Of a stretch of 64,000 nt of DNA, positions 52,342 to 60,012 are shown one piece after another. The stretch spans positions 1 to 64,000 of the forward strand of contig NZ_JAMZNK010000005.1 of NCBI RefSeq assembly GCF_027980145.1, in the 5' to 3' direction. The notes beneath the pieces were generated by a model, which was given only the letters and a program-made list of their open reading frames with translations, searched no databases and had not been told where the DNA came from. Each line of letters starts with the position of its first letter. Position 1 is the stretch's first letter. The DNA is from Flavobacterium azizsancarii (lineage in GTDB: Bacteria; Bacteroidota; Bacteroidia; Flavobacteriales; Flavobacteriaceae). A program made the translations under genes and the position numbers.

Positions 52342-53260
52342 TGTACTTGATGTTTAGGGGGACAATTAAAATAGTTAAGATTCCGAAAAACAAAATCAGT
52401 TTGAGGATGGTACTCAAATGATGAAAATCGTTTTTAGATTTTGCTGAAAATATTTTTACAATAAAATATAAAAGTGGTGCCAAAACAAAAGCAAAGGCAT
52501 AAAATGTAGCAATATTAAGCTTGTTCTGAACGAAATATTTATTGATATAAAGCAAACATAAAAGAAACGGAATAACAGCAAGACCAATAGCAATTTTTGA
52601 TGTTCTGCTAATTCCTATTGCAATTGGCAACGTATTCATTCCTTGATTATAATCGCCATTTACATCTTCTATATCTTTAATAATTTCGCGAAGAAAATTA
52701 ATCAGAAAAGCAAATATCGCATAATCAGTTAAGATGGAAAATAAACTTGCCATTTGTGCCTGATTTTCATGATTAATTACCGGAAAAATATCAAAAACAC
52801 CAATGATAAGAATACTCAATGCAAGCAATAATGCCACTACAAAATTACCTAAAATCATGATTTGCTTTAGGGTAGTAGCATAAAAATAAAGAAGAGAAGC
52901 AATTAGAATAAAAAGAGAAGCGAAGCTGGGCTTCATGATAATGTTCGATAAAATAAAACCAATGGCAACACCAGTAATATTAAGTCCTATGTAAATATTA
53001 TAAGCTGCCGTTTCAGAAATACCTTTGTTAATTACTACATCTTCGGGTTTATTGATCGTATCAGCTGCAACACAATAAATACTATTAATAACATAACCCG
53101 CTGCCGCCAGTAAAACCGTACTCAAAATCAATAATCCGAATTGCCAGTCGTTTAAAGCAAGAGGTATATTTTGCTCTTTTAAAAATGCATAACGAAATAA
53201 TGCCTGCATAAAAGCAAGCAGTATTAAGTTTCTATATCGAATGAGTTTTAGGAATTTCAT
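52334..53260 (-). CDS. UbiA-family prenyltransferase with altered first Asp motif
   Basis: 308 residues, nine spans. It belongs to the group annotated as geranylgeranylglycerol-phosphate geranylgeranyltransferase in Bacteroidota, with the second motif intact (KDIEDVNGDYNQGMNTLPIAIG). The first metal-binding motif reads INSIYCVAADTINKPEDV, where relatives have a pattern like NNIFDxxTDxINKP: the first aspartate is a cysteine, so only the second (D in AADTINKP) remains. Activity may be changed. Codon use is normal. Overlaps maf by 8 bp; a TTAG-repeat leader precedes it. Confidence 0.85.
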   Translation of the reverse strand: MKFLKLIRYRNLILLAFMQALFRYAFLKEQNIPLALNDWQFGLLILSTVLLAAAGYVINSIYCVAADTINKPEDVVINKGISETAAYNIYIGLNITGVAIGFILSNIIMKPSFASLFILIASLLYFYATTLKQIMILGNFVVALLLALSILIIGVFDIFPVINHENQAQMASLFSILTDYAIFAFLINFLREIIKDIEDVNGDYNQGMNTLPIAIGISRTSKIAIGLAVIPFLLCLLYINKYFVQNKLNIATFYAFAFVLAPLLYFIVKIFSAKSKNDFHHLSTILKLILFFGILTILIVPLNIKYNA

Positions 53261-53262
53261 TT

Positions 53263-53310
53263 TTTTTGAGGTTCTGGGTGGCTAAGTTGGTAATGGACTA
53301 AGTTTTTTTT
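53263..53310. repeat. TTAG-type repeat upstream of the UbiA gene
   Basis: On the minus strand: AAAAAACTTAGTCCATTACC, AACTTAGCCACCCAGAACCTC, a run with CTTAG and CAGAACC at about 11-base period. It is the same family as 39640-39675 and 59971-60012 and lies directly in front of the UbiA start. Confidence 0.6.
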
Positions 53311-53436
53311 TAAAAGATAAAAAAGGTTAAAAGAGGCAGAGTTACAAAGTTTTTTTTAGGTTTTCTTCGCTTAAGGTTTTACTGATCCACAAACAGTTTG
53401 TGTAATTTCAAACCTGAAACCCGAAACAATATTAAC

Positions 53437-53964
53437 TTAATCGTGCTGCCCGTTAAAATATTCCATCCATTTTCCTTGTACTTTCATGACTTGTTCAATT
53501 ACGTCACGCGCGGCACCTCTGCCACCTTTTACGTGAGATACATAACGGCAAATGTTCTTGATTTCAGGACTTGCATCTTGCGGACAAGTTGGCAATCCTA
53601 CTAATTTCATTACATGAAAATCAGGAATATCGTCGCCCATATACAAAACCTGCTCAGGTTTAATGTTATATAAATCAGTGTATTCCTTAAAGGTTTTTAC
53701 TTTGTCAGGAGTTCCTAAATGAATGTCTGTAATTCCTAAGTTTTTTAATCTAACACGCACACCTTCATTGCTTCCTCCGGAAATAATACATACGTTAAAA
53801 CCACTTTCAACAGCTGCTTTCATCGCATAACCATCACGAATATTCATGGTACGAAGCATTTCTCCTTCGTTGGTTACAAAAACCGAACTGTCTGTAAGTA
53901 CGCCATCAACATCAAAAACAAAAGTTGTGATGTCGTTCATTATCTCTTTAAAATGTTTTGCCAT
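53437..53964 (-). CDS. kdsC: HAD phosphatase, KdsC-like (KDO-8-P phosphatase)
   Basis: 175 residues of the cap-less HAD-IIIA type. Motif I is FVFDVDGVLTD, motif II IISGGSN, motif III has the lysine in TPDKVKTF and motif IV LYMGDDIPD. The C terminus (PQDASPEIKNICRYVSHVKGGRGAARDVIEQVM) matches KdsC, which makes KDO for lipopolysaccharide. It overlaps the DUF2520 gene by 17 bp. Confidence 0.86.
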   Translation of the reverse strand: MAKHFKEIMNDITTFVFDVDGVLTDSSVFVTNEGEMLRTMNIRDGYAMKAAVESGFNVCIISGGSNEGVRVRLKNLGITDIHLGTPDKVKTFKEYTDLYNIKPEQVLYMGDDIPDFHVMKLVGLPTCPQDASPEIKNICRYVSHVKGGRGAARDVIEQVMKVQGKWMEYFNGQHD

Positions 53965-54709
53965 TATCTTGTATAGATTGTGTTAGTATTTTATAAATAT
54001 TTTTTTGATTTTCTTTGGTTAAATACTCCAAATGCGCTTCTATTGTATTAGAATCATGACGTTTTGCAGGTCCTGTTTGAGCATCAACGGGATCGAGTGT
54101 ATTTATTTTCTCTGCAGTTTCCTTAATTAAAGGTTTCAAAACTTCAAACGGAACCTGATGTTCTTCACAAATTTCCTGTCCTATTTGATATAAATGATTC
54201 GTGAAATTATTGACAAAAACCGCCGCAACGTGCAACGCTTTTCTCTGATCTGAATTAATTGCAAAAACAGCATTCGAAATACTTTTTGCAACAGTTTCTA
54301 AAACGCGAAAATCAAAAGTGTTTTCAGCCTCTAAACAAAGCGGAACTGTTGAGAAATCAATTTCTTTACTTTTAGAAAATGTCTGAAGTGGATAAAAAAC
54401 ACCTTTCCTGTTTTTTGAATCCAAAACATCAAGCGAAGCCGCACCCGAAGTATGGACGACAATTCGGTTTTGAAAAGGTAATTGTTTCGAAACGTCTGCA
54501 ATAGCTTTATCAGAAACAGCAATAATGTATAAATCAGCCTCTTTTAGATCTTCAAAATCGTTTACAATTTTATCGAATTCTATCAGGGAAGCCAGTGTTT
54601 CCTTCTTTCTCGAAAATACCTGTACAATTTCAACAAGTTCACTTTTAGTGAAAGTTTTTATCAAATGTTGGGCAACATTCCCGGAACCAATTAACGTTAT
54701 TCGAATCAT
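53948..54709 (-). CDS. DUF2520 protein with NAD(P)-binding Rossmann domain
   Basis: 253 residues: an N-terminal Rossmann domain with MIRITLIGSGNVAQHL, and a C-terminal helical domain (RKALHVAAVFVNNFTNHLYQIG). The family is related to F420-dependent NADP oxidoreductases and pyrroline-5-carboxylate reductase. Bacteroidota members are often next to kdsC and maf genes, as here. The enzyme reaction is unknown. On the minus strand TAATTTTG (54721-54714) lies only 5 bases before the ATG, which would give an almost leaderless mRNA. Confidence 0.86.
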   Translation of the reverse strand: MIRITLIGSGNVAQHLIKTFTKSELVEIVQVFSRKKETLASLIEFDKIVNDFEDLKEADLYIIAVSDKAIADVSKQLPFQNRIVVHTSGAASLDVLDSKNRKGVFYPLQTFSKSKEIDFSTVPLCLEAENTFDFRVLETVAKSISNAVFAINSDQRKALHVAAVFVNNFTNHLYQIGQEICEEHQVPFEVLKPLIKETAEKINTLDPVDAQTGPAKRHDSNTIEAHLEYLTKENQKNIYKILTQSIQDNGKTF

Positions 54710-55092
54710 AGCGCAAAATTAGCATTATTTTTTTTAAAGAGAATAGTCATAGTAAAGTTTAGCCACAGTTTGCGCAGATTAAATGTATTTTGACCCGATA
54801 TTATTTTGTTAACGATATGCAAACACTGTTACAGAGCCAGATAGTAATTAAGCTTTGATTTCATAACGTGATGAAACAGCGTTCTATTATAAAGAACTTA
54901 TAAATCTTCATCTAATAACAAAGTCTCTAATAAATATCACTCAATATTGGTTTGTAAAATTAAGCGTACATTTTTGCGAATTTAACTGTAATGCCGATTT
55001 GTTTTTTAGTTTTTATTAACAAAGTTCAAATATTGGAACTCAACATTTTTAAGTACTTTTGTGCCACTTTTATACAATGTAATTCCTCAAAA
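54710..55092. other. 383-bp gap between divergent genes
   Basis: Holds the promoters of the DUF2520 gene and the CcsBA gene. A fragment with AGCCACAGTTTGCGCAGATT near 54760 recalls the GCAAAG repeat family and the text of the element at 59118. No coding signal is seen in the rest; an in-frame extension of the CcsBA frame to 54991 lacks a hydrophobic or conserved start and is rejected. Confidence 0.5.
55033..55061 (+). promoter_or_regulatory. Probable promoter of the CcsBA gene
   Basis: TTG at 55033-55035, 18 bp, then TACTTTTG at 55054-55061, an exact TAnnTTTG box. Transcription would start near 55068, 25 bases before the ATG at 55093, which supports that start. Confidence 0.5.
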
Positions 55093-58000
55093 ATGGATAA
55101 AAAAATATTCTCTTTTTTGTTTTCTACACGATTAATGTCTGTTCTTTTTTTAACATTTGCAATCGCAATGGGTGTTGGTACTTTTATCGAAAGTAAGTAC
55201 AATACAGATACAGCCCGAATTTTAATTTATAATACCTGGTGGTTTGAAGCGATAATGGTGTTTTTTATGATCAATTTCTTCGGAAACATCAAACGCTACC
55301 AATTGCATAAAAAAGAAAAATGGGCAACGCTTATACTGCATCTTGCCTTTATTTTTATTCTTTTAGGAGCATTTATTACGCGTTACATCAGCTACGAAGG
55401 CATGATGCCAATTCGTGAAGGTGCTGCCGAAAACCAAGTGTACTCAGACAAAACATTCTTAACTGTTTTTGCAGACGGAGAATATAAAGGCGAAATGAAA
55501 CGCAGATCTTTTGATAAAGCGTTATTGTTTTCACCTGTAACAAATAACAATTTTACACTTTCAGGTAAATTTGACGAAACTCCTTTTGAAGTGAGTTATG
55601 TTAATTATATTATGGGAGCAAAAGAAACGATAAAACCGGACCCAAAAGGGACTTTATACCTTAAACTTGTTGAAGCGGGTGCTGGCGGACGTGAAGAGCA
55701 TTTCCTGAAAGAAGGAGAAGTTCAGAATATTCATAATGTATTATTTGCTTTGAATAAACCAACTGATGGCGCAATCAACATTAATACCACTGGTGATAAA
55801 TATACTATTCAGACTCCTTTTGAAGGAGAGTTTATGAGAATGGCTGATAAATTAAAAGGTGCTGTTACCAAAGACAATGTACAGCCACTTATGATGCGTT
55901 CTTTATATAGTATTGGAGATATTAGAATTGTTTTCCCGGATCCTGCAGTAAGAGGAGTTGTAGATTATGAATCGAACAATGACTTTAAAGCAAAAACGCA
56001 TCACGATGCCTTAATTGTAAAAATTAAAGCGGACGGTCAGGAAAAAGAAGTAAGACTTTTAGGTTCTAAAGGTAGTGTAGGGGAGCCACAAACTGTAAAA
56101 ATTGGTAAAGTAGAGTATAGCTTGTTCTACGGAAGTAAAACATATATCCTGCCTTTTAAAATAAAATTAAATGATTTTATTGCAACAAAATATCCAGGAA
56201 CAGAGAAAAGCTATTCCGCTTTTGAAAGTAAAGTAACTGTTCAGGATTCAACCGAAACTTTTGATGCTGACATTTATATGAACCACGTTTTAGATTATAA
56301 AGGATACAGATTTTTTCAATCTTCATTTGATCCGGACGAAAAAGGAACAGTATTGTCTGTAAATCACGATTTCTGGGGAACTTCTATTACTTATTTAGGA
56401 TATTTTATGTTATACTTTGGTTTGATGGCGATTATGTTTACCAAACATTCACGTTTTGCTGATCTAAAACGCAAATTAGAGAATGTAAAAAAGAAGAAAC
56501 TAATTACGATCCTGATTTTAATGCTAAGTTTTAGTGGTTTTGCTCAGGCGCCACACGTTCACACACCAGGTGATGATCATGATCACAATCATAATCATGC
56601 GCCTGCAGATCCTAACGATCATGCCAATCATGTAACTGCAGCGCCAAGCCAGAAACAAATAGATTCACTGTTGACGATTTACAAAGCTCCGGTAGAACAT
56701 GCCGCTAAATTTGGCCGCCTGATTATTCAGGATGCCGGTGGTAGAATGAAACCTATTAACACTTTCTCATCTGAATTGTTGAGAAAAGTAAGCCAGAGCG
56801 ATACGTATAACGGAATGAATTCTGATCAGGTTTTCTTGTCGATGACGCAATACGCTCAGGTTTGGATCCAGGTTCCGCTTATTTATTTAAATACAAAAGA
56901 TGATAGTATTCGTAAAATCATTGGCGTAGACAGAAAAGCAAAACTGGTACCATTTGTAAAATTCTTTGATGAAAACGGAAATTACAAATTATCTCCTTAT
57001 TTAGACGCGGCTTACAAAGCAGGGAATCCAAACAGTTTTGAAAAAGATTTTATCGAAACTGATAAAAAAGTAAATTTAATGGAATCTGCATTAAGCGGAA
57101 GTATTCTTAAAATTTTCCCGATTCCAAACGATCCAAACAATAAATGGATTTCTTATTTAGAACTGCAAAATGCAGGATTAAAAGGAATGGATTCTACTTA
57201 TGTCAAGCAGATTTTACCAATGTATTTTAGTGCTTTGAACAACGGATCTATTTCAAGAGATTTTAAAACTGCTGATCATTTGGTAGAAAGTATTAATGGT
57301 TTTCAGAAGAAATTTGGAAGTAAAGTGCGTCCAAGCGATAAAAAAATCGATCTTGAGATTGCTTATAATACGTATAACATTTTACCAAAGATGTTCTATT
57401 GGTATTCTCTTGCCGGAATTTTTATGTTGATTTTTACCTTGTTTAATGTTTTCTTCGATAAAAAGTTTTTACGCATAACAGTAAACGGTTTTCATGTATT
57501 AATCGGGATAATATTTGCATTTCATACAGTCGCATTAATAGCCCGCTGGTACATTTCAGGTCACGCACCTTGGAGTAATGCTTACGAAGCAATTGTGTAT
57601 GTAGCATGGGCAACGATGTTCTTTGGGTTAGCTTTCGACAGAAAATCAAAACTTACCGTTGCATCAGCAGCATTTGTTACTTCTATGATTTTCATGGCAG
57701 CAAACGCAAACTGGATCGATCCTGAAATCGCAAACCTGCAGCCGGTTTTGAACTCTTATTGGTTAATGATTCACGTAGCAGTAATTGTAGCAAGTTACGG
57801 ACCATTTGCATTGGGAATGATTTTAGGTTTTGTATCGTTGATACTGATCTTCTTTACCAACGAGAAAAACAAAGCCAAAATGGATTTGAATATCAAAGAA
57901 ATTACGTACATCAACGAGATGGCCTTGACGATTGGTCTGATCATGTTGTCTATTGGTAACTTTCTTGGAGGACAATGGGCCAACGAAAGTTGGGGACGTT

Positions 58001-58305
58001 ACTGGGGATGGGATCCAAAAGAAACATGGGCTTTAATTTCGATTATGGTGTATGCCTTTGTAATTCACGCTCGTTTTGTTCCTTCGTTAAGAGGACAATG
58101 GTTCTTTAATTTAATGAGTATGTACGCTTTTGTTTCAATTTTGTTTACCTATTACGGAGTAAACTTTCACTTGGTAGGATTACACTCATATGCAAGTGGA
58201 GACGCACATTCATTGAGCTGGACCTGGTATTCATTAGGAACTATTTCGCTTATTGGAATCCTGACCTATCCAAAATACCGCAAGTATTATAAAAAGAAAA
58301 AATAA
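55093..58305 (+). CDS. Fused cytochrome c biogenesis protein (ResB-CcsA type)
   Basis: 1070 residues; ATG at 55093 gives MDKKIFSFLFSTRLMSVLFLTFAIAMG. The N-terminal half is ResB/Ccs1-like: early spans, a large periplasmic part, and HVLDYKGYRFFQSSFDPDEKGTVLSVNHDFWG. A second hydrophobic, signal-like stretch (466-486, LITILILMLSFSGFAQA) is followed by a histidine-rich segment (488-514). The C-terminal half is CcsA-like with the haem-handling WGWDPKETWALI motif, and several periplasmic histidines. The system ligates haem to apocytochrome c. Promoter and terminator both fit a single-gene unit. Confidence 0.93.
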   Translation: MDKKIFSFLFSTRLMSVLFLTFAIAMGVGTFIESKYNTDTARILIYNTWWFEAIMVFFMINFFGNIKRYQLHKKEKWATLILHLAFIFILLGAFITRYISYEGMMPIREGAAENQVYSDKTFLTVFADGEYKGEMKRRSFDKALLFSPVTNNNFTLSGKFDETPFEVSYVNYIMGAKETIKPDPKGTLYLKLVEAGAGGREEHFLKEGEVQNIHNVLFALNKPTDGAININTTGDKYTIQTPFEGEFMRMADKLKGAVTKDNVQPLMMRSLYSIGDIRIVFPDPAVRGVVDYESNNDFKAKTHHDALIVKIKADGQEKEVRLLGSKGSVGEPQTVKIGKVEYSLFYGSKTYILPFKIKLNDFIATKYPGTEKSYSAFESKVTVQDSTETFDADIYMNHVLDYKGYRFFQSSFDPDEKGTVLSVNHDFWGTSITYLGYFMLYFGLMAIMFTKHSRFADLKRKLENVKKKKLITILILMLSFSGFAQAPHVHTPGDDHDHNHNHAPADPNDHANHVTAAPSQKQIDSLLTIYKAPVEHAAKFGRLIIQDAGGRMKPINTFSSELLRKVSQSDTYNGMNSDQVFLSMTQYAQVWIQVPLIYLNTKDDSIRKIIGVDRKAKLVPFVKFFDENGNYKLSPYLDAAYKAGNPNSFEKDFIETDKKVNLMESALSGSILKIFPIPNDPNNKWISYLELQNAGLKGMDSTYVKQILPMYFSALNNGSISRDFKTADHLVESINGFQKKFGSKVRPSDKKIDLEIAYNTYNILPKMFYWYSLAGIFMLIFTLFNVFFDKKFLRITVNGFHVLIGIIFAFHTVALIARWYISGHAPWSNAYEAIVYVAWATMFFGLAFDRKSKLTVASAAFVTSMIFMAANANWIDPEIANLQPVLNSYWLMIHVAVIVASYGPFALGMILGFVSLILIFFTNEKNKAKMDLNIKEITYINEMALTIGLIMLSIGNFLGGQWANESWGRYWGWDPKETWALISIMVYAFVIHARFVPSLRGQWFFNLMSMYAFVSILFTYYGVNFHLVGLHSYASGDAHSLSWTWYSLGTISLIGILTYPKYRKYYKKKK

Positions 58306-58333
58306 GTAAATAAGGAGTTTTATTAATTCGTAA

Positions 58334-58367
58334 AAAAGGTTCAACTTAACGGTTGAACCTTTTTTTT
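58334..58367 (+). terminator. Intrinsic terminator after the CcsBA gene
   Basis: AAAAGGTTCAAC pairs perfectly with GTTGAACCTTTT (12 bp, loop of 6), followed by more T. It is almost the same stem as the hairpin at 59332-59358. Confidence 0.88.
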
Positions 58368-58450
58368 AGATTAAAATTTGCCTCTTATAAAATAAGAAAA
58401 CATTTAGGATTTGTTATTTTTGATCCTATGATTTAAAAGTCATTAAAGTT

Positions 58451-59104
58451 ATGATAAAAGATATCGCAGAAAAATTATTAGGACGCTCACTAACCAATAA
58501 AGATGGTTTTGATAGCGACACAATCCATAAAACAGAAATTAAATTAGGGCAAAAAATTCCAGTTGCCTTAAAAGAGTTTTATCTGGCTGTGGGAAAACTG
58601 GATATTTTCATGTCTTCATTTCAACGTTTTATTCAACCTGAAGATTTATTTTTTGAAGATGAAAAATTAGTCTTTTTAGAAGAAAATCAAGGGGTATGTT
58701 ATTGGGGGATTAGTTTAGAAAGCCCGGACGGGAATCCTTTAGTTTTTCAAATTCAAAATGCAGAAGATGCTAAATGGCACTCTGAGGAAATTTTACTTTC
58801 TCATTTCATAGAAATGATCTTATACGGCCAATGTGCAGAAGGAGGATATGAATTTTCAGGAGCGATCTATGATATGGATCAGGATGAATTATTAGAATTT
58901 TTGGAAGAAATAAAAACAAAAGACTGGCAAAAAGTCGTGGACCATAATAATTGGATTATCTATGAGAATAACAGAAAATTAATATGGTACTATACTGACA
59001 ATCAGGGAAATTTATCTGAAGATTATCCTTTGTTTGTTTCTATTCCAACAAAATCAGATTTATTGGAAATGGAAGAAGAATTTGGTTTTTCTGACCTGGA
59101 TTAA
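58451..59104 (+). CDS. SUKH (SMI1/KNR4)-like protein
   Basis: 217 residues, acidic, cytoplasmic. The opening HKTEIKLGQKIPVALKEFYLAVGKLD and the later EDEKLVFLEENQGVCYWGI match SMI1/KNR4-type domains, which often act as immunity proteins against polymorphic toxins. No toxin gene or Rhs/CdiA remnant is next to it, so it may be an orphan immunity gene or a housekeeping relative. A hairpin that repeats the stem of the preceding terminator lies downstream. Confidence 0.75.
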   Translation: MIKDIAEKLLGRSLTNKDGFDSDTIHKTEIKLGQKIPVALKEFYLAVGKLDIFMSSFQRFIQPEDLFFEDEKLVFLEENQGVCYWGISLESPDGNPLVFQIQNAEDAKWHSEEILLSHFIEMILYGQCAEGGYEFSGAIYDMDQDELLEFLEEIKTKDWQKVVDHNNWIIYENNRKLIWYYTDNQGNLSEDYPLFVSIPTKSDLLEMEEEFGFSDLD

Positions 59105-59117
59105 ATAATAATAATAA

Positions 59118-59321
59118 TAACCCGTTGGGTGCAATTAAGTTAAAAATACAAACCGTATAAATTAGAACGCGGATAAAACAGATTTGCTTTGCAAAACGCA
59201 GATTTTCGCAGATTTTTATATAGAATTTAAAAAAGATCCGTTTAAATCCGTGTCTTCGTGATAACGAATCCGTCAAATCCGCGTCGAAATATATGTTTTT
59301 TTAATTACACCCAACGGGTTA
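59118..59321. mobile_element. MITE-like element with 21-bp terminal inverted repeats
   Basis: The ends at 59118-59138 and 59301-59321 are inverted copies (TAACCCGTTGGGTG, then one Y position, then AATTAA). Inside, nested near-inverted text AACGCGGATAAAACAGATT (from 59164) and AATCCGTCAAATCCGCGTC (ends near 59285) repeats the pattern. TAA-triplet runs flank both ends (59104-59117 and 59322-59331) and could be a target-site duplication. No ORF; about 204 bp. No transposase in the window. Confidence 0.7.
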
Positions 59322-59331
59322 ATAATAATAA

Positions 59332-59358
59332 AAGGTTCAGCTGTCAAGTTGAACCTTT
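59332..59358. terminator. Hairpin related to the CcsBA terminator
   Basis: AAAGGTTCA and TGAACCTTT form a 9-bp stem around a 10-base loop (one more CT/AAG pairing is possible). The T run is weak on the plus strand, so this may end the SUKH gene transcript or be part of the adjacent MITE flank. Confidence 0.5.
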
Positions 59359-59396
59359 GTCGTTTTTATCAATAGAAATTTGAAACTTTCACATTA

Positions 59397-59480
59397 GGAG
59401 CTATTTCCTGCTATTCGTTCCAATCTTTTGCTTTTTAAAGAAAAAAGCAAAAGGATTTCCACTACTATCAGGGCTAGGAT
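59397..59480. repeat. Dispersed hairpin element, copy 5
   Basis: GGAGCTATTTCCTGCTATTCG, hairpin CTTTTGCTTTTT / AAAAAGCAAAAG, GGATTTCCACTAC, ATCAGGGCTAGG. Nearly colinear with copies 3 and 4. Confidence 0.78.
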
Positions 59481-59589
59481 ATTCGTTTTTATAATACCAT
59501 ATTAAAAGTAAAGAAATAAAACAAAACCTGTAAAATAAAGCCAGTAGCTAATACTGATTAAAAATAAAAATGCCATCTTTTGAACATAG

Positions 59590-59609
59590 CAAACGGTTTT
59601 AACCGTTTG
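59590..59609. repeat. 20-bp hairpin
   Basis: CAAACGGTTTTAACCGTTTG: a perfect 9-bp inverted repeat with a two-base centre (TT). It lies in the long gap before the arsenic operon. Confidence 0.55.
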
Positions 59610-59685
59610 AAGGTATTATATGAATAACACATAATAATAAATTACATTATCATAATCCGCATCCTTTTGAAACCTCGGACTATAG

Positions 59686-59938
59686 TTCAATGTCATTAAG
59701 TTAAGGAATTAGTAAAAAGACAGAGAAGTAATAGCAAAGTTTGTCATCTCGACCAAGGAGAGATCGCACTAGTATTTGCTTTCAGATATTCGCCAATCTT
59801 TATAGAGTTACGAGTGTGATTTACTGCGTCTGTTCACTATCGCTCGGCTCTATCGGCCGAATGAAAGATTGTGTTTAAACTTTGCGCCTTTGTGCGATTA
59901 ATTTTATTTACTAAAAAGCCTAACCTAATGACATTGGG
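59686..59938. repeat. Second MITE-like element with ~20-bp terminal inverted repeats
   Basis: TTCAATGTCATTAAGTTAAG (59686-59705) and its inverted partner CCTAACCTAATGACATTGGG (59919-59938) match at 17 of 20 positions by eye. The inside holds TTTGTCATCTCGACCAAGGA, a text I recall from other flavobacterial intergenic regions (decayed here), and a GCAAAG-like fragment at 59868-59895. No ORF. Confidence 0.6.
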
Positions 59939-59970
59939 CAATAGTTGAATACGAAAGAACCAAAATCTAA

Positions 59971-60012
59971 AAAAAAACTTAGCAACTTAAACTCTCAGAG
60001 CCTTAGAATCTC
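59971..60012. repeat. TTAG-type repeat 3' of the arsenite exporter gene
   Basis: AAAAACTTAGCAACTTAAAC, then TCTCAGAGCC, then TTAGAATCTC. Same family as 39640 and 53263. It ends directly at the stop codon of the ACR3 gene on the other strand. Confidence 0.55.

Noticed and set aside
54991..55092. N-terminal extension of the CcsBA protein
   Set aside because: The added residues overlap the promoter boxes and the ATG at 55093 gives a standard start.
59105..60012. A hidden gene in the 900-bp gap
   Set aside because: Only repeats, hairpins and inverted ends are seen; short frames there have no start context or conserved look.
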